NCBI GenBank assembly: GCA_902574355.1
Contig: CACGNN010000004.1
Coordinates: 54,365-118,364, forward strand
Length of the DNA stretch: 64,000 nucleotides
DNA from: an uncultured SAR86 cluster bacterium
GTDB lineage: Bacteria; Pseudomonadota; Gammaproteobacteria; Magnimaribacterales; Magnimaribacteraceae
Direction: 5' to 3'
Shown here in pieces: positions 35,815-49,211 of this stretch. Every line of letters starts with the position of its first letter. The stretch's first letter is position 1. A program made the position numbers and the translations under genes. Under the pieces are notes generated by a model that was given only the letters and a program-made list of their open reading frames with translations, was not told the origin of the DNA and made no database searches.

Positions 35815-36765
35815 ATGAAAATTATTTTTGCAGGAACTCCTGACTTTGCTGCCAAACATCTAGAGATTGTCTTACGCTCTAAGCATGAGGTCTTGAGCGT
35901 ACTAACGCAACCAGATAGAGAATCTGGTCGAGGTAAAAAGATTAATCTGAGTCCAGTAAAGCAAGCTGCATTAGATAATGACATAGATGTGTACCAACCA
36001 GAAACTCTTAAAACAAAAGAGGTATTTGATAAATTAAAAAATACAGATCCGGATCTGATACTAGTAGTTGCATATGGACTTCTCCTACCAAAGGATATAC
36101 TAAAGCTGCCCAAATTTGGGTGTGTCAATATTCATGCTTCCCTTCTGCCTAGATGGAGAGGCGCATCACCGATGGAGCATGCAATCATGTCAGGAGACAA
36201 AAACATTGGGATAAGTTATATGGAAATGTCACAAGGTTTAGATGAAGGTCCAGTTTATGAAATGCATGAATGTCCACTTGAACAAAATGATACTCTATCT
36301 AGAGTTGAAGAGAAGTTTATTCAGCTCAGTGAAAAAAAATTAGTTTCCTTTTTGGATAACCTCGAATCTGGGACTATCAAGCATCAAGCTCAGGACGAAA
36401 CTAAAGCAACATTTTCGCCGAAAATTGATAAAAGATTATTACAGATCGATTGGCAAGGTAATTCTTCCATAGAAATAATTAGAAAAATAAATGCTTTAAG
36501 CTCAAAATATGGTACGCATACTTTTTTAGGAGGGAAAAGGATTAAGATACATAGAGCCCAAAACTTTGAATCAAATGTCAATCTTGATCCAGGTTACATC
36601 AGCATTAAAGATGATCAGTTGGTTGTTTTTTGTAAGGATGCTTCAGCGATATTGATAGAGCAAGTACAAATGGAAGGAAAAAATAAAGTCTCTGGTAAAG
36701 ATTTTATTGCTGGCTATATTGACCTCATAAGAGAAAATGAAAATTTCGAACTTACTATCCAATAA
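35815..36765 (+). CDS. fmt: Methionyl-tRNA formyltransferase
   Basis: A 316-residue enzyme that formylates initiator Met-tRNA using 10-formyltetrahydrofolate. The N-terminal IIFAGTPDFAAKHLE and the catalytic VNIHASLLPRWRGASP near residue 107 are diagnostic, with a C-terminal OB-like domain of about 100 residues. In most Gammaproteobacteria rsmB follows; here trkA follows after 58 bases. Confidence 0.96.
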   Translation: MKIIFAGTPDFAAKHLEIVLRSKHEVLSVLTQPDRESGRGKKINLSPVKQAALDNDIDVYQPETLKTKEVFDKLKNTDPDLILVVAYGLLLPKDILKLPKFGCVNIHASLLPRWRGASPMEHAIMSGDKNIGISYMEMSQGLDEGPVYEMHECPLEQNDTLSRVEEKFIQLSEKKLVSFLDNLESGTIKHQAQDETKATFSPKIDKRLLQIDWQGNSSIEIIRKINALSSKYGTHTFLGGKRIKIHRAQNFESNVNLDPGYISIKDDQLVVFCKDASAILIEQVQMEGKNKVSGKDFIAGYIDLIRENENFELTIQ

Positions 36766-36790
36766 TTATTCTCTATTGAAAAAATAGGAT

Positions 36791-36796
36791 TATAAT
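36791..36796 (+). promoter_or_regulatory. Candidate -10 box for trkA-trkH
   Basis: A TATAAT lies 28 bases upstream of the GTG start of trkA in the 58-base gap after fmt. No convincing -35 is seen. If real, it gives the potassium-uptake genes their own promoter. Confidence 0.3.
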
Positions 36797-36823
36797 CATT
36801 CAAAAGTTGTCTTAAATAAACTT

Positions 36824-38191
36824 GTGAAAATAGTCATTTTGGGGGCCGGAGCTGTAGGTAGCACGCTAGCGGACCTATTGTCTGAGGAAAATGATTTAAC
36901 CATTGTAGACAATGATCCTGTCAAACTGCATAAATTAGAAGAAGAAGCTGACATAAGAACGGTACTTGGCAGCGCATCTTACCCAAATATTCAGGTTACA
37001 GCTGGCATCAAAGAGGCAGACATGGTTGTAGCTGTAACAGGAAGTGATGAGATTAACATAGTGTCTTGCATGATATCTAAAGTATTAAATGATTCTGTCA
37101 AAACCATTGCCAGAGTCAGGGAAATTTCTTATCTAAAAGGTAAAACAAAAGAAGCAATGGAATCAGGAAAAATTCCAGTAGATATTCACATAAGCCCTGA
37201 GCAACTTATCACAGATCATATTGAGGGACTGATTGAAGTTCCTGGATCCTTACAGGTTATGGAATTTGGTCAAGGTCAACTCAATCTAGTAGCCGTAAAA
37301 GCTGTAGATGGAGGTCCTATGATAGGACACGAAATAGGAGAACTAAAAAAACATATGCCCAAAGTTGATTCTCGAGTAGCGGCTATTTTTAGAGACGGTC
37401 AATCAATTGTACCAACAGGCCAAACAACTATAAGTGCTGGCGATGAAGTATTTTTCATATCAAAAAAAGGGGAAGCTTCTAAGGTTGTAAATGAAATGCG
37501 TAAAAAAGAGGAACCATATAAAAACGTAATAATAGCTGGCGGAGGCAAGATAGGAAGTAGATTGGCGAAAAGAATTGAAAAAAATCACAGAGTAAAAATC
37601 ATAGACTCTGATCACAACAGAGCGAAAAGATTATCGGAAAAGTTGGAACAATCCATAGTACTGGAAGGCAATGTTTGCGACAAGCATTTGCTTCATGAAG
37701 AAAATATTGAAGGGACTGACGTATTTGCTGCCGTAACAAACGATGATGAGGCAAATGTAATGTCATGTCTGCTAGCAAAAGACATGGGAGCTCATAAAGT
37801 AGTTGCACTAATTAATAATCCGGCTTATGTAGATCTTGTTCAAGATAAAGGCATAGATATAGCTATTGCGCCCTCTCAAATAACGATTGGAACTTTCATA
37901 GCAGAAATAGAGGGAAAGGATGTGGTAAAAGTGCATTCATTAAGAAGAGGTGCAGCAGAGGCAATCGAAGCTATTGCAAAAGAATCACCCTCTGGAAAGA
38001 AAAGTAGTATTGGTAAAGAGTTAGGTGAGATATCTTTGCCAGATGGAGCTACCATTGGTGCTTTAATAAGAGATAATAAAGGGAAGATAGCGCATGATCA
38101 CGTTCATTTGAGGGAGAACGACCATGTTATAGTATTTTTAACAGACAAAAGTGTTATAAAGCAAGTCAAAGAAACCTTCTCTCCCGAATAG
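36824..38191 (+). CDS. trkA: Trk potassium uptake regulatory subunit TrkA
   Basis: A 455-residue cytoplasmic NAD-binding ring subunit that gates the TrkH channel. Two similar halves each begin with a Rossmann motif (VILGAGAVGSTLADLL at the N terminus and VIIAGGGKIGSRLAKRI near residue 230) followed by an RCK-C domain. The start is GTG. trkH follows after 2 bases, giving a complete Trk system in one operon. Confidence 0.95.
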   Translation: MKIVILGAGAVGSTLADLLSEENDLTIVDNDPVKLHKLEEEADIRTVLGSASYPNIQVTAGIKEADMVVAVTGSDEINIVSCMISKVLNDSVKTIARVREISYLKGKTKEAMESGKIPVDIHISPEQLITDHIEGLIEVPGSLQVMEFGQGQLNLVAVKAVDGGPMIGHEIGELKKHMPKVDSRVAAIFRDGQSIVPTGQTTISAGDEVFFISKKGEASKVVNEMRKKEEPYKNVIIAGGGKIGSRLAKRIEKNHRVKIIDSDHNRAKRLSEKLEQSIVLEGNVCDKHLLHEENIEGTDVFAAVTNDDEANVMSCLLAKDMGAHKVVALINNPAYVDLVQDKGIDIAIAPSQITIGTFIAEIEGKDVVKVHSLRRGAAEAIEAIAKESPSGKKSSIGKELGEISLPDGATIGALIRDNKGKIAHDHVHLRENDHVIVFLTDKSVIKQVKETFSPE

Positions 38192-38193
38192 AA

Positions 38194-39645
38194 ATGAAGT
38201 TTCCCTATACAACCAGCATATTAGGCGCACTTTTGATGTTATTCAGTGGAGTAGGACTTTTTTTACCAGCCTTTCTGGCTTACTTCATGCAAGAAACTGG
38301 ATTTATTTATAACTTTGGATTAACAGGCTTTATAACATTCATTATAGGGTGTTTTCTTTATTTTTTATCTTCAGAAAAGGATGGAGATCTAAGGACAAAA
38401 GATGGTTTCATAATAACTATTTATTTCTGGACAGTTCTTGGATTTTTTGGGTCTATTCCATTCTTTTTAGCGGATTTAGAAGGAGTTTCATACATTGACT
38501 CACTATTTGAGTCGATCTCAGGTTTAACGACTACGGGTGCAACAGTTTTGGTAGGTTTAGATGAAATGCCTAGGTCCTTGCTTTTCTACCGCCATTTACT
38601 GCAGTGGCTGGGTGGTATGGGTATTATTGTCCTTGCTGTAGCAGTTCTTCCTTTATTGGGAGTTGGAGGCATGCAGCTATACAAAGCAGAAACTCCTGGA
38701 CCTCTTAAAGACTCCAAGCTAACACCCAGAATCACTCAGACCGCAAAGGCTTTGTGGTTTGTTTATGTATTGATGACAATATCCTGTTCATTTTTATACA
38801 AGTATTTTGGAATGAGCTGGTTTGATGCCATATGTCATGCATTTTCAACTATATCTATCGGTGGCTTTTCAACTCATGATGAGAACTTTGCTTATTTTGA
38901 GAATAGCAGTTTAAGATGGACTGCAATTGTATTTATGGTTATTTCAGGAGTAAATTTTGCACTCCATTACTTGGCGTGGACTAAAAAAAGGTTGTTTCAC
39001 TATTTTTATGATTCTGAAGTAAAGCTTTACCTGTCATTATTAGCAAGCACAGCTTTCATAACTTACCTTACTCTGTACTTTAGCAATAATATATATGATG
39101 AAATAATAGTAGATAGTGTGTTTCAAGCAGTCTCTATTGGAACAACTTCTGGCTTTCTAACTTCAAACTATTCAAGTTGGCCATTATTTGTTCCAATAAT
39201 GCTTCTCATAGCAGCTTTTATAGGAGCTTGTGCTGGTTCTACTGGTGGTGGAATTAAGGTCATAAGAGCCCTTATTCTCATAAGGCAGGGATCAAGCGAA
39301 ATAACCAAGCTTATTCACCCTAATGCAGTTGTGACAATAAAGTTTGGTAAAAAATCATTAGATCCAAGAGTTTCAGAATCTGTGTGGGGATTTTTTGCAG
39401 TCTATGTGGCCACTTTTCTAATTATATTAATGTTTCTCTTGTCTCAAAACATAGATTTTCTAAGCGCATTCTCGGCAGTAGGAGCTACTTTGAATAATCT
39501 AGGTCCTGGACTAGGAATTGTTGCTGAGAACTATAAGGATATCTCCGATGGCTCAAAACTTGCACTTTGTATGGCAATGTTATTAGGAAGGTTAGAAATA
39601 TTCACATTGCTTTTGATATTTACTCCAGCCTTTTGGAGAAATTAA
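38194..39645 (+). CDS. trkH: Trk potassium uptake channel subunit TrkH
   Basis: A 483-residue polytopic potassium channel/transporter with four pore-loop repeats. The selectivity-filter regions can be seen as SGLTTTGATVL, STISIGGFSTH, AVSIGTTSGFLTS and AVGATLNNLGPGLG. The GGMGIIVLAVAVLPLLGVGG segment is also typical. It is coupled to trkA; in many relatives trkH lies elsewhere. Confidence 0.95.
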   Translation: MKFPYTTSILGALLMLFSGVGLFLPAFLAYFMQETGFIYNFGLTGFITFIIGCFLYFLSSEKDGDLRTKDGFIITIYFWTVLGFFGSIPFFLADLEGVSYIDSLFESISGLTTTGATVLVGLDEMPRSLLFYRHLLQWLGGMGIIVLAVAVLPLLGVGGMQLYKAETPGPLKDSKLTPRITQTAKALWFVYVLMTISCSFLYKYFGMSWFDAICHAFSTISIGGFSTHDENFAYFENSSLRWTAIVFMVISGVNFALHYLAWTKKRLFHYFYDSEVKLYLSLLASTAFITYLTLYFSNNIYDEIIVDSVFQAVSIGTTSGFLTSNYSSWPLFVPIMLLIAAFIGACAGSTGGGIKVIRALILIRQGSSEITKLIHPNAVVTIKFGKKSLDPRVSESVWGFFAVYVATFLIILMFLLSQNIDFLSAFSAVGATLNNLGPGLGIVAENYKDISDGSKLALCMAMLLGRLEIFTLLLIFTPAFWRN

Positions 39646-39667
39646 GTGATATAAATCACGTTATGAT

Positions 39668-40528
39668 GTGTTATATAAATTAATCATAAAGATCTTAGGA
39701 GTAATTCCTTATAAGGGGCTATTCTATATAGGTAAAGTTTTGGCTCTTCTGTTACACACACTGCCAAATAAGCATAAAAAAATTTCTAAAGCTAATCTTG
39801 AATTAGTCTTTCCTCACAAAACTTCCCTGCAAATTAATTCCATATTAAGAGATAGCTTGTTTCACAGCATAATGAATATGCTAGAAGCAGGCCTTGTTTG
39901 GGGTAATCAAGTTTACAAAAAAAAACCGGGGTTTATAAATGTCAAAAATTTTTCAAAAATAGAAACTGCTTTGTCATCCAATAAAGGTGTACTTCTTTTT
40001 ACTCCCCACATCGGTAATATAGAAATTATCATTAATTTTCTTGGCCAGCATACAGATTGCACTATTCCATATACGCAACCAAAAAATAAAGACTTAGATA
40101 AAATTATCACTAATTCAAGAAATAAATCTGGTGTAAAAATGGTCGATATAAATGTAAGCGGAATAAAAGAAATGCTTTCCGCTTTGAAGAATAAAAAGTT
40201 GGTAGCTGTAGCATCGGACCAAGTCCCAAAGAAAGGAGCTGGAATAATCTCAAAGTTTTTCAATAGTGAAATCTATTCCATGTCTCTTTTACCGAAATTA
40301 CAACAAAGAACTGGATGCGTTGCTCACTTGATGTATTGTGAGAGAAAAGAGAATGGTAAAGGTTTTGTTATTCATTTCGATAGCAAAATTGATCTATCTT
40401 CAAATATTCAAGACGGAGTAGATAAAATGAATAACGAGTTTGAAAAATGTATAATGAAGTTACCTGGACAGTATTCTTGGGAATATAAAAAATTTAAGAG
40501 AACAAAGCTAGATTCCATATATAAATAA
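39668..40528 (+). CDS. LpxL/HtrB-type lipid A acyltransferase
   Basis: A 286-residue lysophospholipid acyltransferase of the LpxL/LpxM family, which adds a secondary acyl chain to lipid A at the inner membrane. The catalytic H-x4-E motif is in FTPHIGNIEII near residue 117, followed by SDQVPKKGAG. The hydrophobic N terminus is a membrane anchor. It starts at GTG. An HtrB-like gene in this position near glyS and trkA is also found in Pseudomonas. Confidence 0.85.
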   Translation: MLYKLIIKILGVIPYKGLFYIGKVLALLLHTLPNKHKKISKANLELVFPHKTSLQINSILRDSLFHSIMNMLEAGLVWGNQVYKKKPGFINVKNFSKIETALSSNKGVLLFTPHIGNIEIIINFLGQHTDCTIPYTQPKNKDLDKIITNSRNKSGVKMVDINVSGIKEMLSALKNKKLVAVASDQVPKKGAGIISKFFNSEIYSMSLLPKLQQRTGCVAHLMYCERKENGKGFVIHFDSKIDLSSNIQDGVDKMNNEFEKCIMKLPGQYSWEYKKFKRTKLDSIYK

Positions 40529-40560
40529 CAATTAAAACATAGTAAGTACTCACTAACATT

Positions 40561-41910
40561 ATGAAAAATACCTCCATGGAAGACTTAGTATCTTTATGTA
40601 AAAGGCGAGGTTTCATATTTCAATCTAATGAAATTTATGGGGGTCTACAGGGGCTTTATGATTACGGCCCTCTAGGAGTTGAACTCAAAAATAATCTCAA
40701 AAAATCATGGTGGAAATCCATGATATATGAAAGAGATGATATAGAAGGAATAGACTCGTCCATTTTAACTAATCCTCTAGTTCTAAAATATTCTGGACAT
40801 GAGAATACCTTTACTGATCCCTTAGTAGACTGTAAGACTTGTGGTGAAAGGTTTAGAGCAGATCAGGTACCAGATTATTGTAAAAAAGAAGATTTAACAG
40901 AACCAAGACAGTTCAACCTAATGTTCAAAACAAATGTTGGACCGATCGAAGATGGCAATTCATTTGCTTACTTAAGACCTGAGACAGCACAAAATATTTT
41001 TACCAATTTTAAAAATGTTTTAGATTCTAATCCTCACCCTCTTCCGTTTGGTATCGCTCAGATGGGTAAAGCATTTAGAAATGAAATAACGCCTAGAAAC
41101 TTTATATTCAGGGTGCGCGAATTTGAACAAATGGAACTGGAATTTTTTGTAAAACCTGGTGAAGACGAGGAATGGCATAAAAAGTGGACTGATTTAAGAT
41201 TACAGTGGTGGGAAGATCAAGGAGTAAGCAAAGATAGTTTAGAGCTATATCATGTACCTAGTGATGAGTTGGCACATTACTCTAAAGCCACTGTGGACAT
41301 TATGTATAATTTTCCGCATGGCCTAGAGGAACTGGAAGGAATAGCCAATAGGACTGATTTTGATCTAGGATCGCATACTAGGGGTCAAAAGGAACTTAAT
41401 ATAGATGCAACTGTTGCAGAAAATACTCAATCCAATGCAAAACTAGCCGTTCAAGACCTAGAAACAAAGAAATGGGTTGTTCCATACGTAATTGAACCTT
41501 CTGCTGGGGTTGATAGGGGCTTTTTAGCTATTCTCAACGAAGCATATAAGGTTGAGAGTCTTGAAAACAATAAAGAAAGGACCGTTTTATCTCTAAAACC
41601 ACACCTTGCACCTATAAAAATAGCAGTTATTCCTCTTAAAAGGAATGAAAATTCTATAGTAAGGACATCAATAGATCTAAAAAATGATTTACAGCGAACT
41701 ATTGAAGGAAGAGTTCTCCTAGAAAATACTGGTAACATCGGTAAAAACTACAGAAAACATGATGAAATTGGTACACCTGCTTGTATCACCGTCGATTTTC
41801 AAACTCTTGAAGACAATAGTGTAACTATAAGAGATAGAGATACAATGGATCAAAAAAGATTGAAATTAGACGAAGTTAGAAACTTTTTGACAGTAAATTA
41901 TAATATATAA
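40561..41910 (+). CDS. Glycyl-tRNA synthetase, single-chain alpha2 type
   Basis: A 449-residue class II synthetase that charges tRNA-Gly. The N-terminal [28 protein letters not shown] form, [18 protein letters not shown], the motif 2 region [26 protein letters not shown], and the motif 3 segment [15 protein letters not shown], followed by an anticodon-binding domain, belong to the eukaryotic/archaeal/Gram-positive GlyRS. Nearly all Gammaproteobacteria use the unrelated GlyQ-GlyS tetramer. The gene lies next to gmhB and plsC, exactly where glyQ-glyS lies in Pseudomonas, so it looks like replacement in place. Confidence 0.95.
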   Translation: MKNTSMEDLVSLCKRRGFIFQSNEIYGGLQGLYDYGPLGVELKNNLKKSWWKSMIYERDDIEGIDSSILTNPLVLKYSGHENTFTDPLVDCKTCGERFRADQVPDYCKKEDLTEPRQFNLMFKTNVGPIEDGNSFAYLRPETAQNIFTNFKNVLDSNPHPLPFGIAQMGKAFRNEITPRNFIFRVREFEQMELEFFVKPGEDEEWHKKWTDLRLQWWEDQGVSKDSLELYHVPSDELAHYSKATVDIMYNFPHGLEELEGIANRTDFDLGSHTRGQKELNIDATVAENTQSNAKLAVQDLETKKWVVPYVIEPSAGVDRGFLAILNEAYKVESLENNKERTVLSLKPHLAPIKIAVIPLKRNENSIVRTSIDLKNDLQRTIEGRVLLENTGNIGKNYRKHDEIGTPACITVDFQTLEDNSVTIRDRDTMDQKRLKLDEVRNFLTVNYNI

Positions 41911-41916
41911 AAACTA

Positions 41917-42460
41917 ATGAACGACGTTTTAGTCTTAGACAGGGACGGGGTGATTAATGTTGACCTCATGACTTATGTGACTAAACCTGAAGATTTTGAG
42001 CCTATTAAAGGCAGCTTAGAGGCTATTGCCCTTCTTAACAAATATGGCTTTAAGGTTGCGATTGCCACAAATCAGGCTTGTATTGAAAAAAAAATTATTA
42101 CAGACACTGATTTACTAAAAATTCATGACTATATGAAAGAACTGCTCAAAGAAGTAGAAGGGGAAATTTCTTATATAGCTTACTGTCCTCATGCACCTGA
42201 AACAAAATGTAAATGTAGAAAGCCTGAGACTGGTCTTCTAGAAGATATTGAGAAGTCTATGAATGTCGATCTCAAAGGAAAATATTTTATAGGAGACAAA
42301 GATTCAGACATTTTGGCAGGGAGAAGACATGGTTGTGTTCCTATGCTCATTAAAACAGGCGGTTATGGAGAGAAGGTGTATGGTACGGATATAAGTCCTC
42401 CTGATGAGCACTGTTTTAATAACCTGCTTGAAGCTGCAGAATATATTTTAAAATCCAAAA

Positions 42461-42474
<14 letters not shown>
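41917..42474 (+). CDS. gmhB: D-glycero-beta-D-manno-heptose 1,7-bisphosphate 7-phosphatase
   Basis: A 185-residue HAD-superfamily phosphatase of the ADP-heptose pathway for lipopolysaccharide core. The catalytic LDRDGVINVD motif is at the N terminus, the zinc-binding loop reads CPHAPETKCKCRKPETG near residue 90, and KYFIGDKDSDILAGRRHG completes motif IV. It follows the GlyRS gene after 6 bases and overlaps plsC by 14 bases. Confidence 0.93.
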
Positions 42475-45651
<3,177 letters not shown>

Positions 45652-45662
45652 TTAATACATAA

Positions 45663-46733
45663 TTAGATATTAATCTGTGTAAAGTTTGTCAATTTTTTTA
45701 AAGATTTATGAATCTCTTCACCCTCAATCCCTGTTAAGATTATTTGATTCTCAGATTCAAGAATCTGCATGATTATAGATGTGAGGTTGCCCAAATCTAG
45801 TTCAGAGCCTAGATCATCTATCATAAGAAGAATTTCAGTATCTATTAAGTCTTTCAAAAGGTTGATGCTTGATAAAAAAACCAATAAAATCAGTATCTTA
45901 ATTTGACCTCGGGAAAGATTCGAAGCGGCCTTTTTATTTTCTACTGTAAATGTAAAATCCATTCTGTGAGGCCCTTTTGACGTATATCCTAATGCTGTAT
46001 CCCTCTCAAGACTTTCCAACAAAGACTCTTCTAGTTTTTTTGACCGCTCCCACCCTTTTGAAAAAGTTACACTTAATTTATCAAGGTAATCAAAAGAGCC
46101 ATTAGAAATATTTTTTTCTATTGCCTCTAATGTATGTTCTTTAAAAACCTTAAAAAAATTATACTGCTCAACGCTGAGTTTTAAACCCAATGCTGATAGC
46201 TCTTTACTCCACAAGGAAACTACTGAACTAGAAAGCTTTTTCTTTAGTGCCCTATTCCTTTGTTTAAGGGCTTTTTGATAGGCATTGTGTAATTTTTTTA
46301 TCTCAGGTTTCACGTGGAACATGAGATCATTAAAAAACTCCCTTCTGATTTCTGGCTCTCCATCTATCATTTTAAGGTTTTTAGCGAGCACAACTTGCAA
46401 AAAATATAACTCTTCCTTTTTTACTGATAGGTCTCCAAGTAATCTTTTTGAGAGTAGTTTTTTATTGCGACTATTTTCAACAACTAGAGTAAGGTTTTTG
46501 CCATTAATGATACCTTTTGCTGATACATTATAAAATTCTTTATCAGAATGAATACATTCTTTGGTTTCCTTTGCTCTAAAAGAATTTCCAGTTAAAAGGA
46601 TATTTAATGACTCTAAAACTGTTGTTTTTCCTGAACCATTTTCTCCTAATATGAGATTTATTCCATCAGAAAAAGTGAAGGTTTTATCTTGAAAAAGCCT
46701 AAAGTTCTTAAGGTGAAGCCTCTGAAGAGGCAT
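45663..46733 (-). CDS. recF: DNA replication and repair protein RecF
   Basis: A 356-residue SMC-like ATPase that loads RecA at gaps. Walker A reads LGENGSGKTTVLE near residue 30; the signature segment is NLSRGQIKIL near 280 and Walker B is LLMIDDLGSELD near 305. It overlaps the dnaN stop by one base (TAATG). A parS-like ParB site lies inside the coding sequence, where the protein reads FHVKP. Confidence 0.95.
   Translation of the reverse strand: MPLQRLHLKNFRLFQDKTFTFSDGINLILGENGSGKTTVLESLNILLTGNSFRAKETKECIHSDKEFYNVSAKGIINGKNLTLVVENSRNKKLLSKRLLGDLSVKKEELYFLQVVLAKNLKMIDGEPEIRREFFNDLMFHVKPEIKKLHNAYQKALKQRNRALKKKLSSSVVSLWSKELSALGLKLSVEQYNFFKVFKEHTLEAIEKNISNGSFDYLDKLSVTFSKGWERSKKLEESLLESLERDTALGYTSKGPHRMDFTFTVENKKAASNLSRGQIKILILLVFLSSINLLKDLIDTEILLMIDDLGSELDLGNLTSIIMQILESENQIILTGIEGEEIHKSLKKLTNFTQINI
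46306..46321. promoter_or_regulatory. parS-like ParB-binding site inside recF
   Basis: GGTTTCACGTGGAACA is within two positions of the palindromic parS consensus TGTTTCACGTGAAACA and is close to the Pseudomonas form TGTTCCACGTGGAACC on the other strand. It lies about 9-10 kb from parA-parB and 3 kb from the dnaA-side DnaA boxes, where a centromere site is expected. No other convincing copy was seen in the window. Confidence 0.8.
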
Positions 46734-47833
46734 TACAGCCTCATTGGCATGATGACATACACATCATCTTCAGAATTTTGTTCTTTAATAATACAACTAG
46801 AATCTTCGCCGTAGAATTCAAAGGAAACAGTTTCACTTTCTATGGAGTTAAGAACATCTAATAAGTATCCTATATTAAAACCAACTTCAAGATCAGAACC
46901 TTTGTACAACACATCTACTTCTTCTTCGGCTGATTCCTGTTCTGGGTTGTTAGCAGTGAGTTTAAGCTTATTTTCAGATAATTGAAATCTTACACCTCTG
47001 TACTTTTCATTTGACAAAACAGAGGCTCTAGAGAGGGCTGATTGAAGAATTTCTTTGCTTATTTCTAAAGGCAGGGGCTCCCCAGTTGGAAAAACTTTAT
47101 TATAGTCTGGATACTTTCCATCTATTAATTTGCTTGAAAAACTAAGATTTTCAGACCGCACATCTACATAAGAGGCACCTATAAGGAGTTCTACAGTCCC
47201 ATCGTTCGGTGAAAGAAGTTTTGAAAGTTCTAAAACCGCTTTTCTTGGAAGTATGTTTCTTACATCTAAATCTACAGCATTAGTTGTTGCTGTTGAAAAG
47301 GCCAATCTATGCCCATCAGTTGCTACACCATTTATTTTATTACCTTCTATCTCTAAAAGCATGCCATTTAAATAATATCTTACATCTTGAGAAGCCATAG
47401 AAAATGATGTTTTAGATAATAATCTTTTTAGAACACTGGACTCTACAGTTATAGGTGTCTGCTCTTCATTAATTTCTATTTCAGGAAAATCATCTGAAGA
47501 AATTGTTGCAAAATCTGCGTGAAAATTACTTGAGCTAACAGTCAATTTTCCATTTGATAGAGAAAAATTAACATTTTCTCCTTCTGGCAATGACCTGCAT
47601 AATTCTGACATTTTTCTTGCAGAAACTGTAGTTTCACCCTCCTCTTCAATTTCAATTAAATCAGAAAAAGTTTTTATTTGTATTTCTAAATCTGTTGCGG
47701 TAACTTCCAATTTTCCATTAAATGTTTTTAACCTTAAATTTGCTAAAATAGGTATCGTTTGACGTCTTTCAGCTACAGCTGCAGCATTTTGTAGAGAATC
47801 AACTATTTGAGCTTTTTCAGTGACAAACTTCAT
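46733..47833 (-). CDS. dnaN: DNA polymerase III beta subunit (sliding clamp)
   Basis: A 366-residue ring-forming clamp made of three similar domains. The N-terminal RRQTIPILANLRL, the middle GVATDGHRLAFS and the C-terminal YVIMPMRL are typical, and the length equals that of E. coli DnaN. It lies 7 bases after dnaA and overlaps recF by one base. Confidence 0.97.
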   Translation of the reverse strand: MKFVTEKAQIVDSLQNAAAVAERRQTIPILANLRLKTFNGKLEVTATDLEIQIKTFSDLIEIEEEGETTVSARKMSELCRSLPEGENVNFSLSNGKLTVSSSNFHADFATISSDDFPEIEINEEQTPITVESSVLKRLLSKTSFSMASQDVRYYLNGMLLEIEGNKINGVATDGHRLAFSTATTNAVDLDVRNILPRKAVLELSKLLSPNDGTVELLIGASYVDVRSENLSFSSKLIDGKYPDYNKVFPTGEPLPLEISKEILQSALSRASVLSNEKYRGVRFQLSENKLKLTANNPEQESAEEEVDVLYKGSDLEVGFNIGYLLDVLNSIESETVSFEFYGEDSSCIIKEQNSEDDVYVIMPMRL

Positions 47834-47840
47834 TCTTGTA

Positions 47841-49211
47841 TTATATAGTTAAAACCCTTAAAAGCTTTCTATAATCTTCTTCTATGTCTAGGTTAAATGA
47901 CCTAAGTTCATTTATTTTTTTACAAGCATGTATAACCGTTGTGTGATCTCTTCCACCAAAAGACTCTCCTATTTCAGGCAAACTGTAATTTGTAAGCTCT
48001 TTTGCTAAAAACATCGCCATTTGTCTAGGTCTAGCAACGGATCTACTTCGTCTTTTTGAGAGGATATCGCTCATTTTTATGTTGTAATACTCAGCTGTTG
48101 TTTTTTGGATATTCTCTACACTTACCTGCCTAGCTTGTATGGCTAGAAGGTCTTTTAAAGAGTCCTGTATTAGGTCAATTGTTATTTGTCTTCCTGTAAA
48201 ATTCGAATTCGCGATTACTCTTTTAAGAGCGCCTTCTAGCTCTCTTACATTCGATCTTACTTTTTGAGCTATAAAAAAAGCAGATTCTTCATTGAGTTCA
48301 TGATTCATGGCCTTTGCTTTACTTAAGAGTATAGCAACTCTTGTTTCTAATTCGGGTGGCTCTATAACAACTGGCAAACCCCATCCTAATCTGGACTTAA
48401 GTCTGTCCTCTAATCCGTCTATTTCTTTAGGATACTTATCGCAAGTTAGAATCATTTGACTTCCTTTTTCCAATAAAGAATTGAACGTGTGAAATAATTC
48501 TTCTTGTGATTGCTCCTTTTTTGCAAAAAACTGAATGTCGTCAATCAATAGTGCATCTAAAGATCTATAATGTTGCTTAAATTCGTTAATTGCCCCTAAT
48601 TGTAGTGATTTTACCATATCACTCACAAACTTCTCCGAATGAACATAAGCTATTTTCTTGTTAGGATCTTGTTTCAAAATCTCATTTCCCACAGCATGCA
48701 TAAGGTGAGTTTTTCCCAATCCCACGCCTCCGTAAATAAAAAGAGGGTTATATGAATTTTTAAGACCTTCACCTATTTGTCTAGAAGCGGCCAACGCAAT
48801 ATGGTTAGACTTGCCCTCTACAAATGTTTTAAAAGTGAAATTATCTATTAGGTTGTTTTTTTTAGTCACCTCTGCAGGCTGTGCGGTTGTGGTTGTTATT
48901 ACAGACGTATTATTATCAATTCCTGTATATTCATCTGGGCTCTTTTCATGGTAGTCAACAAATATTTCAAAATTAAGATTAAGGTCCCTTATGCTAGTAA
49001 TGGCGCTTAATCTCTCTTTAATGGTTATTCCGTAATTGTCTTCAACCCAGTCAGATATAAACTTGTTAGGAGCTAAAACACTGTAAGAAAGGGGGTTTGA
49101 GCCATTATTTTGTTCTAGAGTTAGTGGCGCAATCCATGTAGAATACTCCTCAATAGGCAAATCTCTTTCTAAAGTTTTCTTACATTCTCCCCAAAAGTGC
49201 AATTCTGCCAT
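47841..49211 (-). CDS. dnaA: Chromosomal replication initiator protein DnaA
   Basis: A 456-residue AAA+ initiator. Domain I starts with [18 protein letters not shown], domain III has Walker [17 protein letters not shown] (about residues 161-176), Walker [10 protein letters not shown] and the sensor segment, and domain IV carries the DnaA-box-binding signature [16 protein letters not shown] chose the ATG giving MAELHF: the in-frame GTG 12 codons upstream lies within a DnaA box and adds residues foreign to DnaA. The nearby boxes suggest autoregulation. Confidence 0.95.
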   Translation of the reverse strand: MAELHFWGECKKTLERDLPIEEYSTWIAPLTLEQNNGSNPLSYSVLAPNKFISDWVEDNYGITIKERLSAITSIRDLNLNFEIFVDYHEKSPDEYTGIDNNTSVITTTTAQPAEVTKKNNLIDNFTFKTFVEGKSNHIALAASRQIGEGLKNSYNPLFIYGGVGLGKTHLMHAVGNEILKQDPNKKIAYVHSEKFVSDMVKSLQLGAINEFKQHYRSLDALLIDDIQFFAKKEQSQEELFHTFNSLLEKGSQMILTCDKYPKEIDGLEDRLKSRLGWGLPVVIEPPELETRVAILLSKAKAMNHELNEESAFFIAQKVRSNVRELEGALKRVIANSNFTGRQITIDLIQDSLKDLLAIQARQVSVENIQKTTAEYYNIKMSDILSKRRSRSVARPRQMAMFLAKELTNYSLPEIGESFGGRDHTTVIHACKKINELRSFNLDIEEDYRKLLRVLTI

